This document shows, piece after piece, positions 12,995 to 25,252 of a stretch of DNA of 64,000 bases (the stretch's first letter is position 1; every line of letters starts with the position of its first letter). Under the pieces are notes generated by a model, which was given only the letters and a program-made list of their open reading frames with translations, searched no databases and was not told the DNA's origin. This stretch comes from Antedon mediterranea (taxonomy: Eukaryota > Echinodermata > Crinoidea > Comatulida > Antedonidae), in assembly GCF_964355755.1 (NCBI RefSeq), contig NC_092672.1, positions 11,218,501-11,282,500 of the forward strand, written 5' to 3'. The position numbers and the translations under genes were made by a program.

Positions 12995-13235
12995 AAATGT
13001 CATTTATGAAAATTCACTAAGGTATGTCATTTATGCAAATTCACTAAGGTATGTCATTTATGCAAATTCACTAATGTATGTCATTTATGCAAATTTACTA
13101 CGGTATGAAATTTATGCAAATTTACTAAGGTACCGTATGTCATTTATGCAAATTCACTAAGGTATGTCATTTGTTCAAATTCACTAAGGTATATCATTTA
13201 TGCAAATTCACTAAGGTATGTCATTTATGCAAATA
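12995..13235 (+). repeat. 27-bp minisatellite carrying ATGCAAAT octamers
   Basis: Nine tandem units of about 27 bp read GGTATGTCATTTATGCAAAT then TCACTAA, one of them lengthened by 5 bp. Seven units keep an exact ATGCAAAT, the consensus octamer bound by POU-domain factors. The binding-site match is a sequence fact; any regulatory role is inference, since the octamer could simply be part of the unit that happened to amplify. Confidence 0.9.
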
Positions 13236-13239
13236 AGCA

Positions 13240-15667
13240 ACTCATTTCATTTAATTGAAAACGCGCATTTAAATATGTTGTGTTAGATATTATTTTGAAA
13301 ATTACATTATAAAAAGTTACATAATAAGCAAATTAAAACATTATAGAAAGTTCAGTGGTTTTTATTATAATTTTTTTAATGAGCGCGTCCACTTTGTGAT
13401 ACTGAATACATTGTTATTGTCAACAAGAAGTGATAAGGAAATGTTATTCTTTAAAATACATCTAATCTATTTTAAATTTTCTTAAATCAACCAGTTTGTT
13501 TGGCACCCGAAGTGACAAAAAATAAATGAAAGAAAGGGAAAAAGGGCAGAAAAACAGTGATTAACTTTTGTACTTTTTAGGCGGATTAATCGCGCTTTAA
13601 GGTGAACACTAAGCCTTGCTCATTATAGATTGACTAAAACCCGATGCTGTCCCACTTACAACACAAGGTCAAATATAGCCCGCGGCGTAATATTTCCCTA
13701 AACGCACCCTGTGATTAGTAATCGATTAATATTTAATTTCTTATACATGAACTCCGGCGATTTACTCATATTTCGCCTCCCTGGACGGCTGCCCCTAACC
13801 CAGAGACCTATATTTTCCCAGCGCGGCGACAAAATATTAAAAGATATTCTAGACTAAAAGGAGATAACAACCTCGTATTTCGAAAATGCATTTTAATGTT
13901 TTACTCAATTCAGTAAGCCAAATATAATTGTCTTAAGTCCTATAGATGTTGATGTAGAGTACCATGAGGATATATTTTTTATATAAAATGAGATTAAAAC
14001 ACTCTAGAAGAATAAACAAAATCTGTTTTTGGTACTTTTTTTAAACAAAAATTTAAGTGTGATTAATATTCTAGTTTTGTAGAATGAGGTATCAATCACT
14101 TACTTAGTTAGTTAATTATATTAATTAATGTGTATCAATTACTATTTTGTTCAGAATGGTGAAATGCTTATACATTATATTATATAGGCTAAATCGTTAT
14201 GAACCCGTACCTTAAATATTGTATGTAAAAAGTAATCTCGTAGGCGTACATAATTAATTTTCATAAAAATGTTGTTTAATGATGGATGGAAATCCATAGA
14301 GATTATATACACAAATGAAATAATGACATTTATAGTATGTATATACTGTACTTGAATGAAAAAGTTGCTAAAAATATACCGTAATAAATAACCCGTAATA
14401 AATAAACATCGGAAATACTAAAACTTTTGTTAGAATATGGTCACGTGTTATGTGTAAAACCTATTTGAGCTATGAGGATTCTAATAAATTTGACCAACTC
14501 ATTGTATCTAAATGACTGTCAGTAGTCAGTTACAATCTACCTAGAGACAGTTTAGTTGCAGAATTGGGTGACCACGTATTTTTTGTTTTGTAAATTGAAT
14601 TCGAGTTGTCTGTTATTCACGCCAACAGTATCTTTGTTTAGTTTATGATTTGTTCTTGTTTGTTCTTAATTAAATTGTTCAAAGTCTTTATTAGGGTGCC
14701 CTCAGATAAAACTCAAATATACAAAATACATAAACATATTAAAACTAAGACTAATTTAAATTTTTTTAATGTTTTTCTAAATTATTGTTGAGAGAGAGAG
14801 ACATAAAGTTCGAAAAACAATAAAAATAGAACATTATTACAATGTATGACCCTTACATTATTCACTCACGGTTTAATCTCTTCTTGTTGGGTTATAGGAC
14901 GAGCTTTGAATGTATTGTATCATTCATGTATTCTTATAAAGTTCTACACTAAATCAAATTTCGCCATTTTGAATTGTTTGTGCCAAAAAAAATCATAAAA
15001 TATAATAAAAAATATATATCTTATTTATTACATTATTTTATTATCTTATTCTTACTATATATAACATAGAATCTAAATGATAAATGTGAATTATAATTTA
15101 ATTTCTGAAATCAATTATTAATTGACATTTAAAGGATTGTTTCGATTTGTTATATATCAGACTGTACGATCAATTATGATGTAATATTTATCAAAAATGT
15201 CTTTGAAAATGACTAATCCTATTGCATTTTATTTTAAATAATAACTTTTCACAATTGTTGTGTATGCTTATTGAAACAGGAATGAATGAATAAGTCGGTT
15301 CTATGCTAAAATCGGTCTCAACTTGTTCTTTAAACGTTCTGTATTGGATTGGTTAAGTAACATATCTTTCAAATATGTCCTAGCACCGCGCTCACTTGGC
15401 CCTAACGAGTAAATGAGCTGTAAACCCAACGAATTAACCTACAAAATTAAACCTAGCCCCAGGGTACAGCTTCCGCCTTTGGCATCGTCATTTTCAAGTC
15501 CAAGGTAAAACGCAAACGATGTAGGCCTAAATGACTAGACTGTGCCAACAATATGGGAAAGGTCTAAAACACATTTTCAAATTTTCAAATTCTAAAATGT
15601 ATTATATAATTCATGGCACTCCGCCTGACATTTACTGGCTTTTTTATTCCCTCTCTCTTCTTATAGT

Positions 15668-15698
<31 letters not shown>

Positions 15699-18600
15699 GG
15701 CTAATTAGAAGAATTAATAATGTGATTGAAAGGTGTCATCAAGTACTACATGCGTTAGACTTGCCCCAAGTCTGTATTTTTTTTTTTTTTTTATTTATTT
15801 GTTTTTATTTCGACCGCGATTTTTGTCTGAAAATACAGACTTGTGAAACACGTATAGAAATCGATTTGCAGACCGCAAACATACGATAAGAATGACGTAG
15901 GTTATCATACCGTATTTGGCTATATGGGGTGGGCGGTATGTAAATATGGATTTCGAATCAACCAATGATCATTTTGTTTCAAAATGAAAGAGATCGAGTA
16001 CGTAGGCCTACCAGTGCTTAATGTACGATCGAGACTGTTGAAATATAAAATAGTAATGCCAAGTTGTTTTGTTTATTAATTGTTTAGTCCTTGGCCTAGG
16101 CCTCTTTCGTAGGTCCTACTCAACTCGCACGTATGACCTGCCAAATAAAACGCCAATGAAGTAGGCCTACATACCACCGGCACACAACAGGGCTACACCA
16201 CCACACAGAACAGGACAGGGTCTGGGTGGGAATTAAATCAAAATTATCTCCGCGTAATAAATGATCCATTCAATGTTTGATTTGCGGAGAAGCTAGCCTA
16301 TCATATATCAAGACGAGTTTTCATGTTTCAAAGATCCCATCAAATGTTTACCAGACTACTAGGCATATAAAATAATTTCTAGCCTTCAGAACTTTCATAA
16401 ATGTACCCAAGTACACATTGTCTAAACGTAACATAGCGCATGCGCATCATCTTATTTGTTGAGTCTTTGAAATTCTTAAATATGAATATTTAAACGGTGT
16501 ACGAGAGAGTAGCCAATCGCATGCAGCTGAAACTAGTCAACCGGATAATCGTATGCACCAAGAATTCTTGGTGTCAAACCACGTGACTTGTGCGTGTTTC
16601 CCCAGACGGAGTATCCAAAATCAAGTAGTATACGTATGAAACGCCATATGTGCCAAAATATTTATCTTTTAACTAATATTAAGACAAAACTCCGTCTGGA
16701 ACCCAGACTATACATGCGTTTGCGAACATAGGACAGTAGCACCGTTAAAACAAGGAGTCAATTTTCTATATTTTTTATATACACATTTATATACGTTTTT
16801 TTAAAGATTCTGCTATAGGCTAGATTGGGTTAGACTGGGTCTATATTACTGCCACCTTGTCTGACACAGATCTGATAAGAAAACAATTTTAAATAATAAA
16901 AAATAACATGAGCATGCGCACAATTCTCTATTATAGTGCAAGACGATGACCACCATCAAACACGATCCTCTTTATTTCTTTGAAACGCATTCTTACTAAC
17001 CGAAACAATATAAACTGACTACTTGAATTTCAATGAAGAAGAAAGGCACTAAAAATATGTTTAACCTGAACCGCAAATCCCAGATCAACGGAGAGTTGGC
17101 AACACAAAACATCAGGGACTCGCGTACAGGGAAACCACTGTCCCACGACAGGAACGCAATTTTCGCTAAATCTCATCCGTGTAAACTATATGTATTGTTT
17201 TCAGATTGAAACCTTCTTATTTAATTTGGCTAACGTTAAGTTTTAATTTTATTTAAATACAGTACAAAGTGATCGTATTTCGTACGGTGCTTTTTATTCA
17301 TTCTGTTCATAGAAATATAGGCGTGGGCGTCTCCAGTTAAACATAGCTACATTACAGAGTTTCAAGGAACCACGGTTATATCAATAATATTAAAATACTT
17401 AGTCTACATTTTTATTATGTGCCATTGTTACGTTGTATATATTGGTGTTTCCGAGTCAATGACATTACTTTTGAAAGTTAACTGCAGAATTAAACTGAAG
17501 GAGTTTATTACTTACAGACAACCTACGTTGAGTAATAATATGGTGAATTAACTACGATTAGCAATACTGAGAACACAATCTACTGTATGACATTTTCAAC
17601 AAAATATTTTTACGACTTACGTAAAAAATAGTATTTTGAAATTCTGCACTGTACAGCCAGTTCGCATATGTTCATTACACCCGCCATTCTTTCAACCAGG
17701 TAGTATCATCATATCATAACATACTGTTAAGCATAGGCCTAAATCAATATTTTCTTTATTGCAGATCCTGGCTAAGGGATAGATATTACAATTCAATACT
17801 ATATTGCATTGCAACTTTCAATTGCATGGGCGTTAATTGAAAATTATATAAATAAACTAATATCTTCTGGGAATCATGTTGATTTCCAAATTCCGTGGGC
17901 CTACTGTACCTTGGAGAGGTAGGCAAATCAAATATATCCGATAAAAAAGTTACTTTTCTATGTCAAGAAAAAAATGTATCCAACAGGAAACAACGCAATG
18001 ACATTAATACAAATAGGTGATTTGACCAATCATAAGTCAGTTACAATGATCCCTGTGTTAGATTTAGCATTTTTCCCAAGAGTTTTTCAATATAAATATA
18101 TTCAGGACACAATATATGTAAAACCAATAATCAAATGTGTTTTCCCCTTTACTGCAATAACTTTGCAAACATTCAAAGAGTGATAGCACTTTTAAAATCA
18201 TTGTACAATGAAATTATACTTTTCCCCTGTGAAGCATAATATTAAGTCTCATGATATGCCTACAATTTCGATACGCCACTGAATGTTATGCAACTCAAAG
18301 TAGTTCAACATGCTGGCAAAAAAAATATTTTGAATGCTGTCCAAATATAGAATGAAAAACAAAGTATTAAGAATGATTACTATTTAACAATGTGAAACCC
18401 ACCGTACTGTGGTAAAACGTTTGGTTCCGATTGCGTTAAAATCTACTCGTTTTGAATTGAAATTTGTCGATAAGATCCTAACGAGATTGTAATTGGTTGT
18501 TATATTCCATAGCGTGTGGTTGAGCCTAGCAACTGATTTCAAAATTGATCCCATTTGTAATATCGGTATGTTTCGCTAAGGAGACGTGATAAAATTTGCA

Positions 18601-21600
18601 CACGTGGGCTTCCATTATGAATAACTTAAGAACATTATGCTTTTACATTTCATTTCAGTTAAACATTATTCATTATAATTATGCCTAAGCATATTTTTAA
18701 TGTGGTATATAAACATATTTGGCATTTTAAACAATGTTCTATGAAAGAAACGTTCTAAGAATACCGATAAAACTACTGTGTATAAACCCCTAATGATTTA
18801 TTTCCTATTTGTAGTAGCATTTGTTGATTGACAATATGATCTATAATTTACCACGTTTGATACGATAAATACGGTATTGCACATCTTCGTATCGCGGGAA
18901 AGTGTCTCCTTGATAGGTGTGTCTCTTGAATAGGGGTTCCCAACGGAAAGAGTCTAACTGGAAAGAAATATATCAAAATATATGGCTAGCGAAAACATAA
19001 CGATTTTTTAAGATCACTAGGAACACCGATTTTAGAATGTCGTTCTTTAGACAACTGTTTTAAGTTTTAATGCTGTTTTCTAACAACCTTCTTCCAAATT
19101 GAATTTGATCGGGGTTATGATTGTGGTTGCCCCATGCCATGGCCAGGGAATACAACCATTTTAAGCTAATTGTTAACATGGACCACATTAGTATATGATT
19201 AAATCTTTCTAACAATATACTGATAATAAAGTAATTGCACCAACTACTGCCATTATTTTGAATCTGTTCCGAATTACAAGATGTCCACTAATTAGTAGTG
19301 GTAATAATGTGAAGTGGTTATTTAGTTGTTTTTGTCCACTAATTTTCAACTCCCAGGGTCCTGCAAGCTATTGTGATGAGATGCCAATATTATTTACTAA
19401 AACTACTAGTTTACCAAGTAGGCCTGTCTATCTAGCAGACTTTACCAAACTTAGATTGTTAGCCAACTAAACCTTTCAGTGTTAACTTCGGCTAAACCTG
19501 CTTTCTTCAGTTTTCCGAAGCTACTCAGATATTCTGTACTACCGTACACTACACAATATTGGAATACTAATCTTGTTAAATTCCAACTTGACTGTAACTG
19601 TAGTTATCGAATGAGCAAACTCGCAGATTGCAAACAAAAGTGTCATAGTAGGCTACAGTAGTTATAGTCTGGTGTACACACTAGGAAACTTTATAAAACG
19701 TTTGTTTTCAAATTGAGTAAAACTCGGCTGAACTTCTGCAAACTAGATTTTGTGTTGCAGTTTGTCGAAATTTGTCAATCTTTCTACTTTCTGAAGTTTT
19801 CAAATTAAATTTGCTGGATTTGGCCTGGAAAAGGAATGTTTGTTTTTGTTTGTGAAATAAATCAAACTGCTGGAAAATCAGTACAGTTTTTGTCGTTTAC
19901 AGTATAACATATCAATCTGGATGCCACGCGGCAACTTATAGTTTATTGAGGAATTGGCAGTCGCTGTTGAAAAATGTTACTTGCCAATATGAAACCCTTT
20001 CCTAATTTTTCCTATTTAATTTCCAGCTGTATATTCTAAGAAATAAATGTAAAGAATTCAGAATCAATATACCAAATTCATGCCATATTAAGCTCTTAAT
20101 AATACATTAATAATTAGGTTAAAGGCGATTTTTTTCGGTGAAATTGAATTAAAACTTATTCATTTGTGCACCAGATTGATGGAAATCATGCCCTGATTCT
20201 GTTGATGTTTTAAAAATGACCTTACATGCAATGGTTCGATGTCAACATAATTACTATACATTTATTTCATTTCTATTATTCATAGGCCCTACATTTTTTT
20301 TATTTACCTGTGTTTCTCAGAAATAAATAATAAAATATTCAAAACCTGAGACTATCGTCACTTTAATCTCAAACTAAACCATAACTATAATCCTCTCATC
20401 ATTTTTTAATTCTTTTTTTTTATTAGATTTTTTATACATGTTTTATTTTATAAGAACCAGTAGTGTTTTCACCACACGGCGATTTTTTAACGAGTTTAGC
20501 CTCAACGTGTTCTGGATTGGCAATGCATATTTTGGCTGCACAGTTTAGATAAAGTATATTTCAATCATGAAGAGTAGGCCTATACATGATATAAATATCA
20601 CTAGTGGGTGTAATTATATTTTTTTCACAATCTTAATGAAATATCAAAACATTTTCAATTTGTTTATAATATTTGCGCTTGAATGTACGGTATCTGCTTT
20701 TCACGAACCTGACTGCAAACGTATGTGAATTCTCATTGTATTTCTTTCAATTCAAAATCAGAAAATTAATAATTTCTAACATAAAAAATATGTTATGCTT
20801 ATTTGCTATTACATGTATTATATTACTAAGAGATTCCATTAGTGTATATTTAGACTGAATAGTCTGTTATGACAATAACTATTTTTAGCTGGTGGATGGG
20901 GACCATTAATGGTAATGAGATTACAGTCCAAGGGGCGTAATTAATTATGAGTTTTGCCTTATAATTGGGTACGGTATGGACACACACAACATCAGAGCGT
21001 GGCGTACACACAAAACACTCTGCGTTGTCGACGATCCGCGAAAATGGGTACGTTTGCTTGGGCTATCATTACATCGAGTGCAGCAACAAAGTCCCTATTT
21101 TGATGGGCGTGGCTACATCATAAAATATTCGTAGAAATAATAAAAAATGTGGCCAGGTGAAATGACACTAATAAATTAAGTTTACACACTTAGACCATGA
21201 CCTAATGACCTGATATCGTATTAAGATACATTTAATTTTAATAACTTAACTTGGTTATGAATACATAAGAACATTTTCAAGACATTGCACTTTTTGTAAC
21301 GACTTTTGCATACTTCTCCTATTAGGATTTACGGACCGTACGAATTTTGAAGCCACGTTTGTCTCATATTTGCAACGCTAATATTATACTGGGGTTAAAG
21401 GCCAAGTATTAGATAATAAACCGCAGGGCAGTGTAAACTTATATAAAAATATTACAATGTTTTACATAGGTGTTCATCATTTGGGAAGCCTACGCTCTTA
21501 AAACCTTATAACGAAATGATTCTTTAACCTAATTAAATGATAAAAATGCCGCAAAATAAATGATTCAATAGCCTTAAACCAGAGTAAACATATGCATATA

Positions 21601-22515
21601 AGGTCCTCGTGAAATATTTAAAAAATTGTACTCATTTTTGTCGAAATAGTAGATTTTATTATTCAACGATTGTTTCGCAATGCAAACAATGAAATTATAA
21701 CAGGTCGAGTTTCTGATGGTATTATGTAATACCAAGTGTATCCTTACTAATGATGGCCGTTTACGGTACTATTGCACGGTTAACAACATATTATTTGGTT
21801 CTATTTAGCTTCTTTATTTTAAAAATGTTTTGCAACGCTGGGCTGGTTATTACCTACAGTTCTCACAATACAATTAGGTGAGGTGCCCTATTTTGAATAA
21901 AGTTGTTCACACGGATAAAGAAACCTTTGTATATTCACAAACTATAACCGGTAAGTTAGGCTTCTGTAGGCCTACAATGTGTATGCTTACTTTAGAAAAT
22001 TATTAAAATTAAAATGCTCATCAAAACGTCATTTACTATACTATTTCTACTTAATTTTAAAGATCAAATGTTAAACAAATAATTATGAAATCAATTGCAT
22101 AATGATGAATCTCGTATAAAGGAAGATGTGTTGGCTTCTAAACGCCCACAAAATCACCTAAATCATGTTGTGAGTTAATGGTAATCCGTGGTATGTGAGC
22201 GTGTATAGTAATAACTAATAAGTACACCTTCTAGTAAGCCCTGATGAATCTATCGTAGGTTTTATTAAAAATACTTATTGATATCATGGGAGATAGTCCT
22301 TCTTGATTGGCTGAGGTGATGTTTAGCGTAGGAAGAAAATTACCACTGTTCCATCAGAGACTTGTATCGGCTCGTAAAAATAGTAATGCTAGAAAAATAA
22401 TATATGGGCATTATAATGAACTGATGATATTAAGAAGATATTGACATTGGTTATAAAGAGACCTACATAATTAACACGTGCTTCAATACAATTTGGCTCG
22501 ACTCGGAATGTGTTG
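13240..22515. other. Intergenic DNA, no gene seen
   Basis: About 9.3 kb without a recognisable gene. Short frames at 15689, 17974, 19258 and 19479 have no motif or splice context. Two comparatively GC-rich, non-repetitive blocks at about 13580-13830 and 15370-15520 stand out from the AT-rich background and are possible conserved non-coding elements (see findings). A GTGTCCCC-family repeat fragment lies at 18885-18965. Confidence 0.5.
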
Positions 22516-22518
22516 TTA

Positions 22519-22600
22519 GATATTTATTTATTTATTTATTTAATTTGGATTTATATAGCGCTTTTCCAAGTGACCAAAGCGCTGTACAATTGATAATACT
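22519..22600 (+). repeat. Dispersed repeat with 'ttatatagcgcttttcca' core
   Basis: A TTTA microsatellite leads into GGATTTATATAGCGCTTTTC and then CAAGTGACCAAAGCGCTGTA. This arrangement, with GCGCTTT/AAAGCGC inverted words after an A/T-rich leader, is a frequent dispersed repeat in animal genomes. That statement is from general knowledge; only one copy is in this window. Confidence 0.5.
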
Positions 22601-24830
22601 AAATCAACAATACTTACAAAAACAAATGTAGAAAATGGAATGGATACACAAAAATATATATATATAAAAACTATGAGGGCCTATACAAAAAGTTACCGTA
22701 ATTTCCTTAACATTATTTAGGAAAGAGATAGGTTTTTAACATTTAACAACACGAATATAAGATGGTAAGTTATTCCCTCCACAATCTAGGACCGATGACA
22801 ACATCACATTAGACCACTGTCAGCTTTTAATTTATTTATTTTATTTAGAAATAAAGAAATTAGGCTTATGTCTCAACATAATGCGTAAACCTAGCCATGC
22901 ACTTAAAAAGACGATTGCAATGCTGCCAACCATACTGAGAACATAACGGACCAAGATATTTGATTGTCAGAATGTTTTGATTTATAGCCATCACCTTTAG
23001 TTGAATTGCAGATATTTCTGTCTTTTACGTGATAATACTTATCACAGATTAAAAACTGCACATTGTTATAACAGAAACATGAAAAGACATTCCAAATATC
23101 ATAAAAAATATTGCAAAGACAATTCATTGAATGTAGTTTCTATATTGTTTAAAAGATATCTTAGTCACACATGTACACAAATGTTTTTTTTGCCTTGTAT
23201 CGGTTTTCAATTTGGTTTATTGATTATTTTGATTATGTGTCCCTCCACCTCATTAACAAAAGTGACCGGCATCGTTTACTACAAATATAATTTTCTATTT
23301 GATGTATGATATACGGTATATAATGATAACAGAAAAATGTTATAAATATAAAAATGCAATGAGAAATTAATGTGCGAGCTTTGTTTAAACCTACTTACTT
23401 GTAATTACTCTCCTATTATCGCGTCAGACAATACTAATCCACAATGTTTTACTTATTATATTTGACGTAATAATGAACAGGCTTAGACGAAAGGTGTCCA
23501 CTTAGATTTCATACAACACGTGCAAGTAGTTTGCTTCCTCGAGATATTGATAATGAAACCAAGTAGTTAGTTGATGAAACATATGTTTCGGGAAGCTGGG
23601 CTAATATTAAGTTCAGACCACACTGCTCAAGAAGGTGACGGCGACTGGTGAAGTGGCTTTCGTGGCGGGGTGAGTTTACGAAGCTAGGGTGACGAAAACG
23701 ATGTCAACTATTTAAGGAAAACAAACACCTCTTGTCTAATACCGAACTTAATTCTTCTGACCTATATTTGCAAGTATTGGAAGGTTTTTGTACTTTTTTG
23801 TTCTGTATATTAATCCTCACAGATTTGTGTATCCGATATTTTTTAATTACACAGCGAATCATCGTTTATGTAACACAGAAAGGCATAAACATTTTTATTT
23901 GTCATGTTTTTTTACAATTTCTTTTCAGTCTTTTGTTTGAAATCATGTAACTAGCTAGTTAATTTCTTTTGTTTATGTAACATTTTAAATTTAAAAAAAA
24001 TCCCTTCTGTTAATATATATTATTTAATGTTAACACTTCTGGTAAATTGTGTATTTTACTTTTTTTTTAAATATTGTATTCCTTATATTGAGAAAAAAAT
24101 CTCAATAAACTAACAGAAAGATAAATAGGATGTCAAACCGTTATAAAAACTAGGCCTATACAGGTCTACATTACGACGTGTCACTATTAAGTATATTATT
24201 TCCCATCCAACCCCATCCCACTCCCCATATATATATTTAAAAAAACGATCATTCATTTTGAAGGTGATCACATGCAATGTTAATTTCATGACTATACATC
24301 ATTATATCATCATACTTCAACAATGTTTTTCTTTTACCTCATTTTCAGCACGTTGAGCATGTTGTTAATTGTAACACAACAAAATAAACAGAACGTGTAA
24401 AATCATTGATTTTATATACAATAATAATATACTACGACGCATACAAATAAAGACCACTGATATGGTGCTACTGTATTCGGGGCAGCGGAAAGCAGAATGG
24501 AGTTATGTAATAGGAAACATATATATTTCAGAATAACATAACAAGAATCACATAGTTCGAAGAATTAGACGCTAAATGAACATCGGAGCAATTCGAGAAA
24601 ACAGTTTACCCTCAAGAGTGTATTATAGAGAAATTTGTAACATTTGTTCAAGATAGAAAATGAATTAATTCCCAGGATTTTATGGATGAATTTACATTGT
24701 ATATTTTCAGAATCCATTTAATATCACACTCCACCCCCTTCCGTCAATAACGATGATAATACTGTAATACTACTTGTGTACAATATTCATGATAAAAAAG
24801 TACGGTTATACAACATGTAATAGCTACTGT
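22601..24830. other. Intergenic DNA, no gene seen
   Basis: AT-rich. Overlapping frames on both strands at 22903-23309 and one at 23732-23950 have no recognisable family and no coherent splice structure. Confidence 0.5.
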
Positions 24831-25167
24831 GATTGGTCAATGGTGTTCCCTTCGGGGATTTGGCGTTGTCCTTGAATCGCGAATTAAAACAAAGAGTGGG
24901 CAGGCCTGACTAGTAATTTAATGCTACCGCGCGGTAGATTCAGTTCACTTTGAAACTCTTATTCTTTCACTTCGCCGGTGCCTAGGCTACACATGGTCTG
25001 GTACTCACTTCTCTCTCTTTTAACTCAATCTAAGTCGCTGACTTTAAGGCTAACATTACTGCAGATGTGGATACAGACGAGAAGTAACAGGAGAGATATT
25101 TTAAAGGAACTTCTTTTACCTACCTCAGTGCGTCTGTAACAAGTGGTCACTCTCTTTTGAAGATATT
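24830..25167 (+). promoter_or_regulatory. Probable promoter and 5' UTR of the carotenoid oxygenase gene
   Basis: An inverted CCAAT box (GATTGGTCAATGG) lies at 24831. From 24850 to 25167 base composition is more balanced than the flanks and contains CG dinucleotides (for example ACCGCGCGGT near 24926). The start codon at 25168 is preceded by GAAGATATT. No clear TATA box was found and the transcription start is not determined. The region is inferred to hold the promoter and leader because it directly precedes the first coding exon. Confidence 0.45.
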
Positions 25168-25252
25168 ATGGCAGAAAAAGATCCACATTTCGCACGACTG
25201 TTTGAATCAACTGTAAAAGAACAAATTGAACCAGTTGAAACAAAAATAAAAG
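25168..25252 (+). CDS. Carotenoid oxygenase exon 1
   Basis: It encodes residues 1-28 and the first base of codon 29. The ATG is followed by a short acidic and basic stretch (MAEKDPHFARLFES...) like the N-terminus of other superfamily members. The donor is AAAG|GTAAGT, phase 1. The exon is separated from exon 2 by a 9.3-kb intron, so its assignment rests on phase match (completing the Gly of G-N-I-P-K-W) and family-like content. Confidence 0.8.

Noticed and set aside
16556-16573. 18-bp perfect palindrome CACCAAGAATTCTTGGTG, considered as a fourth micro-insertion
   Set aside because: No flanking direct repeat was found, so nothing shows it was inserted.
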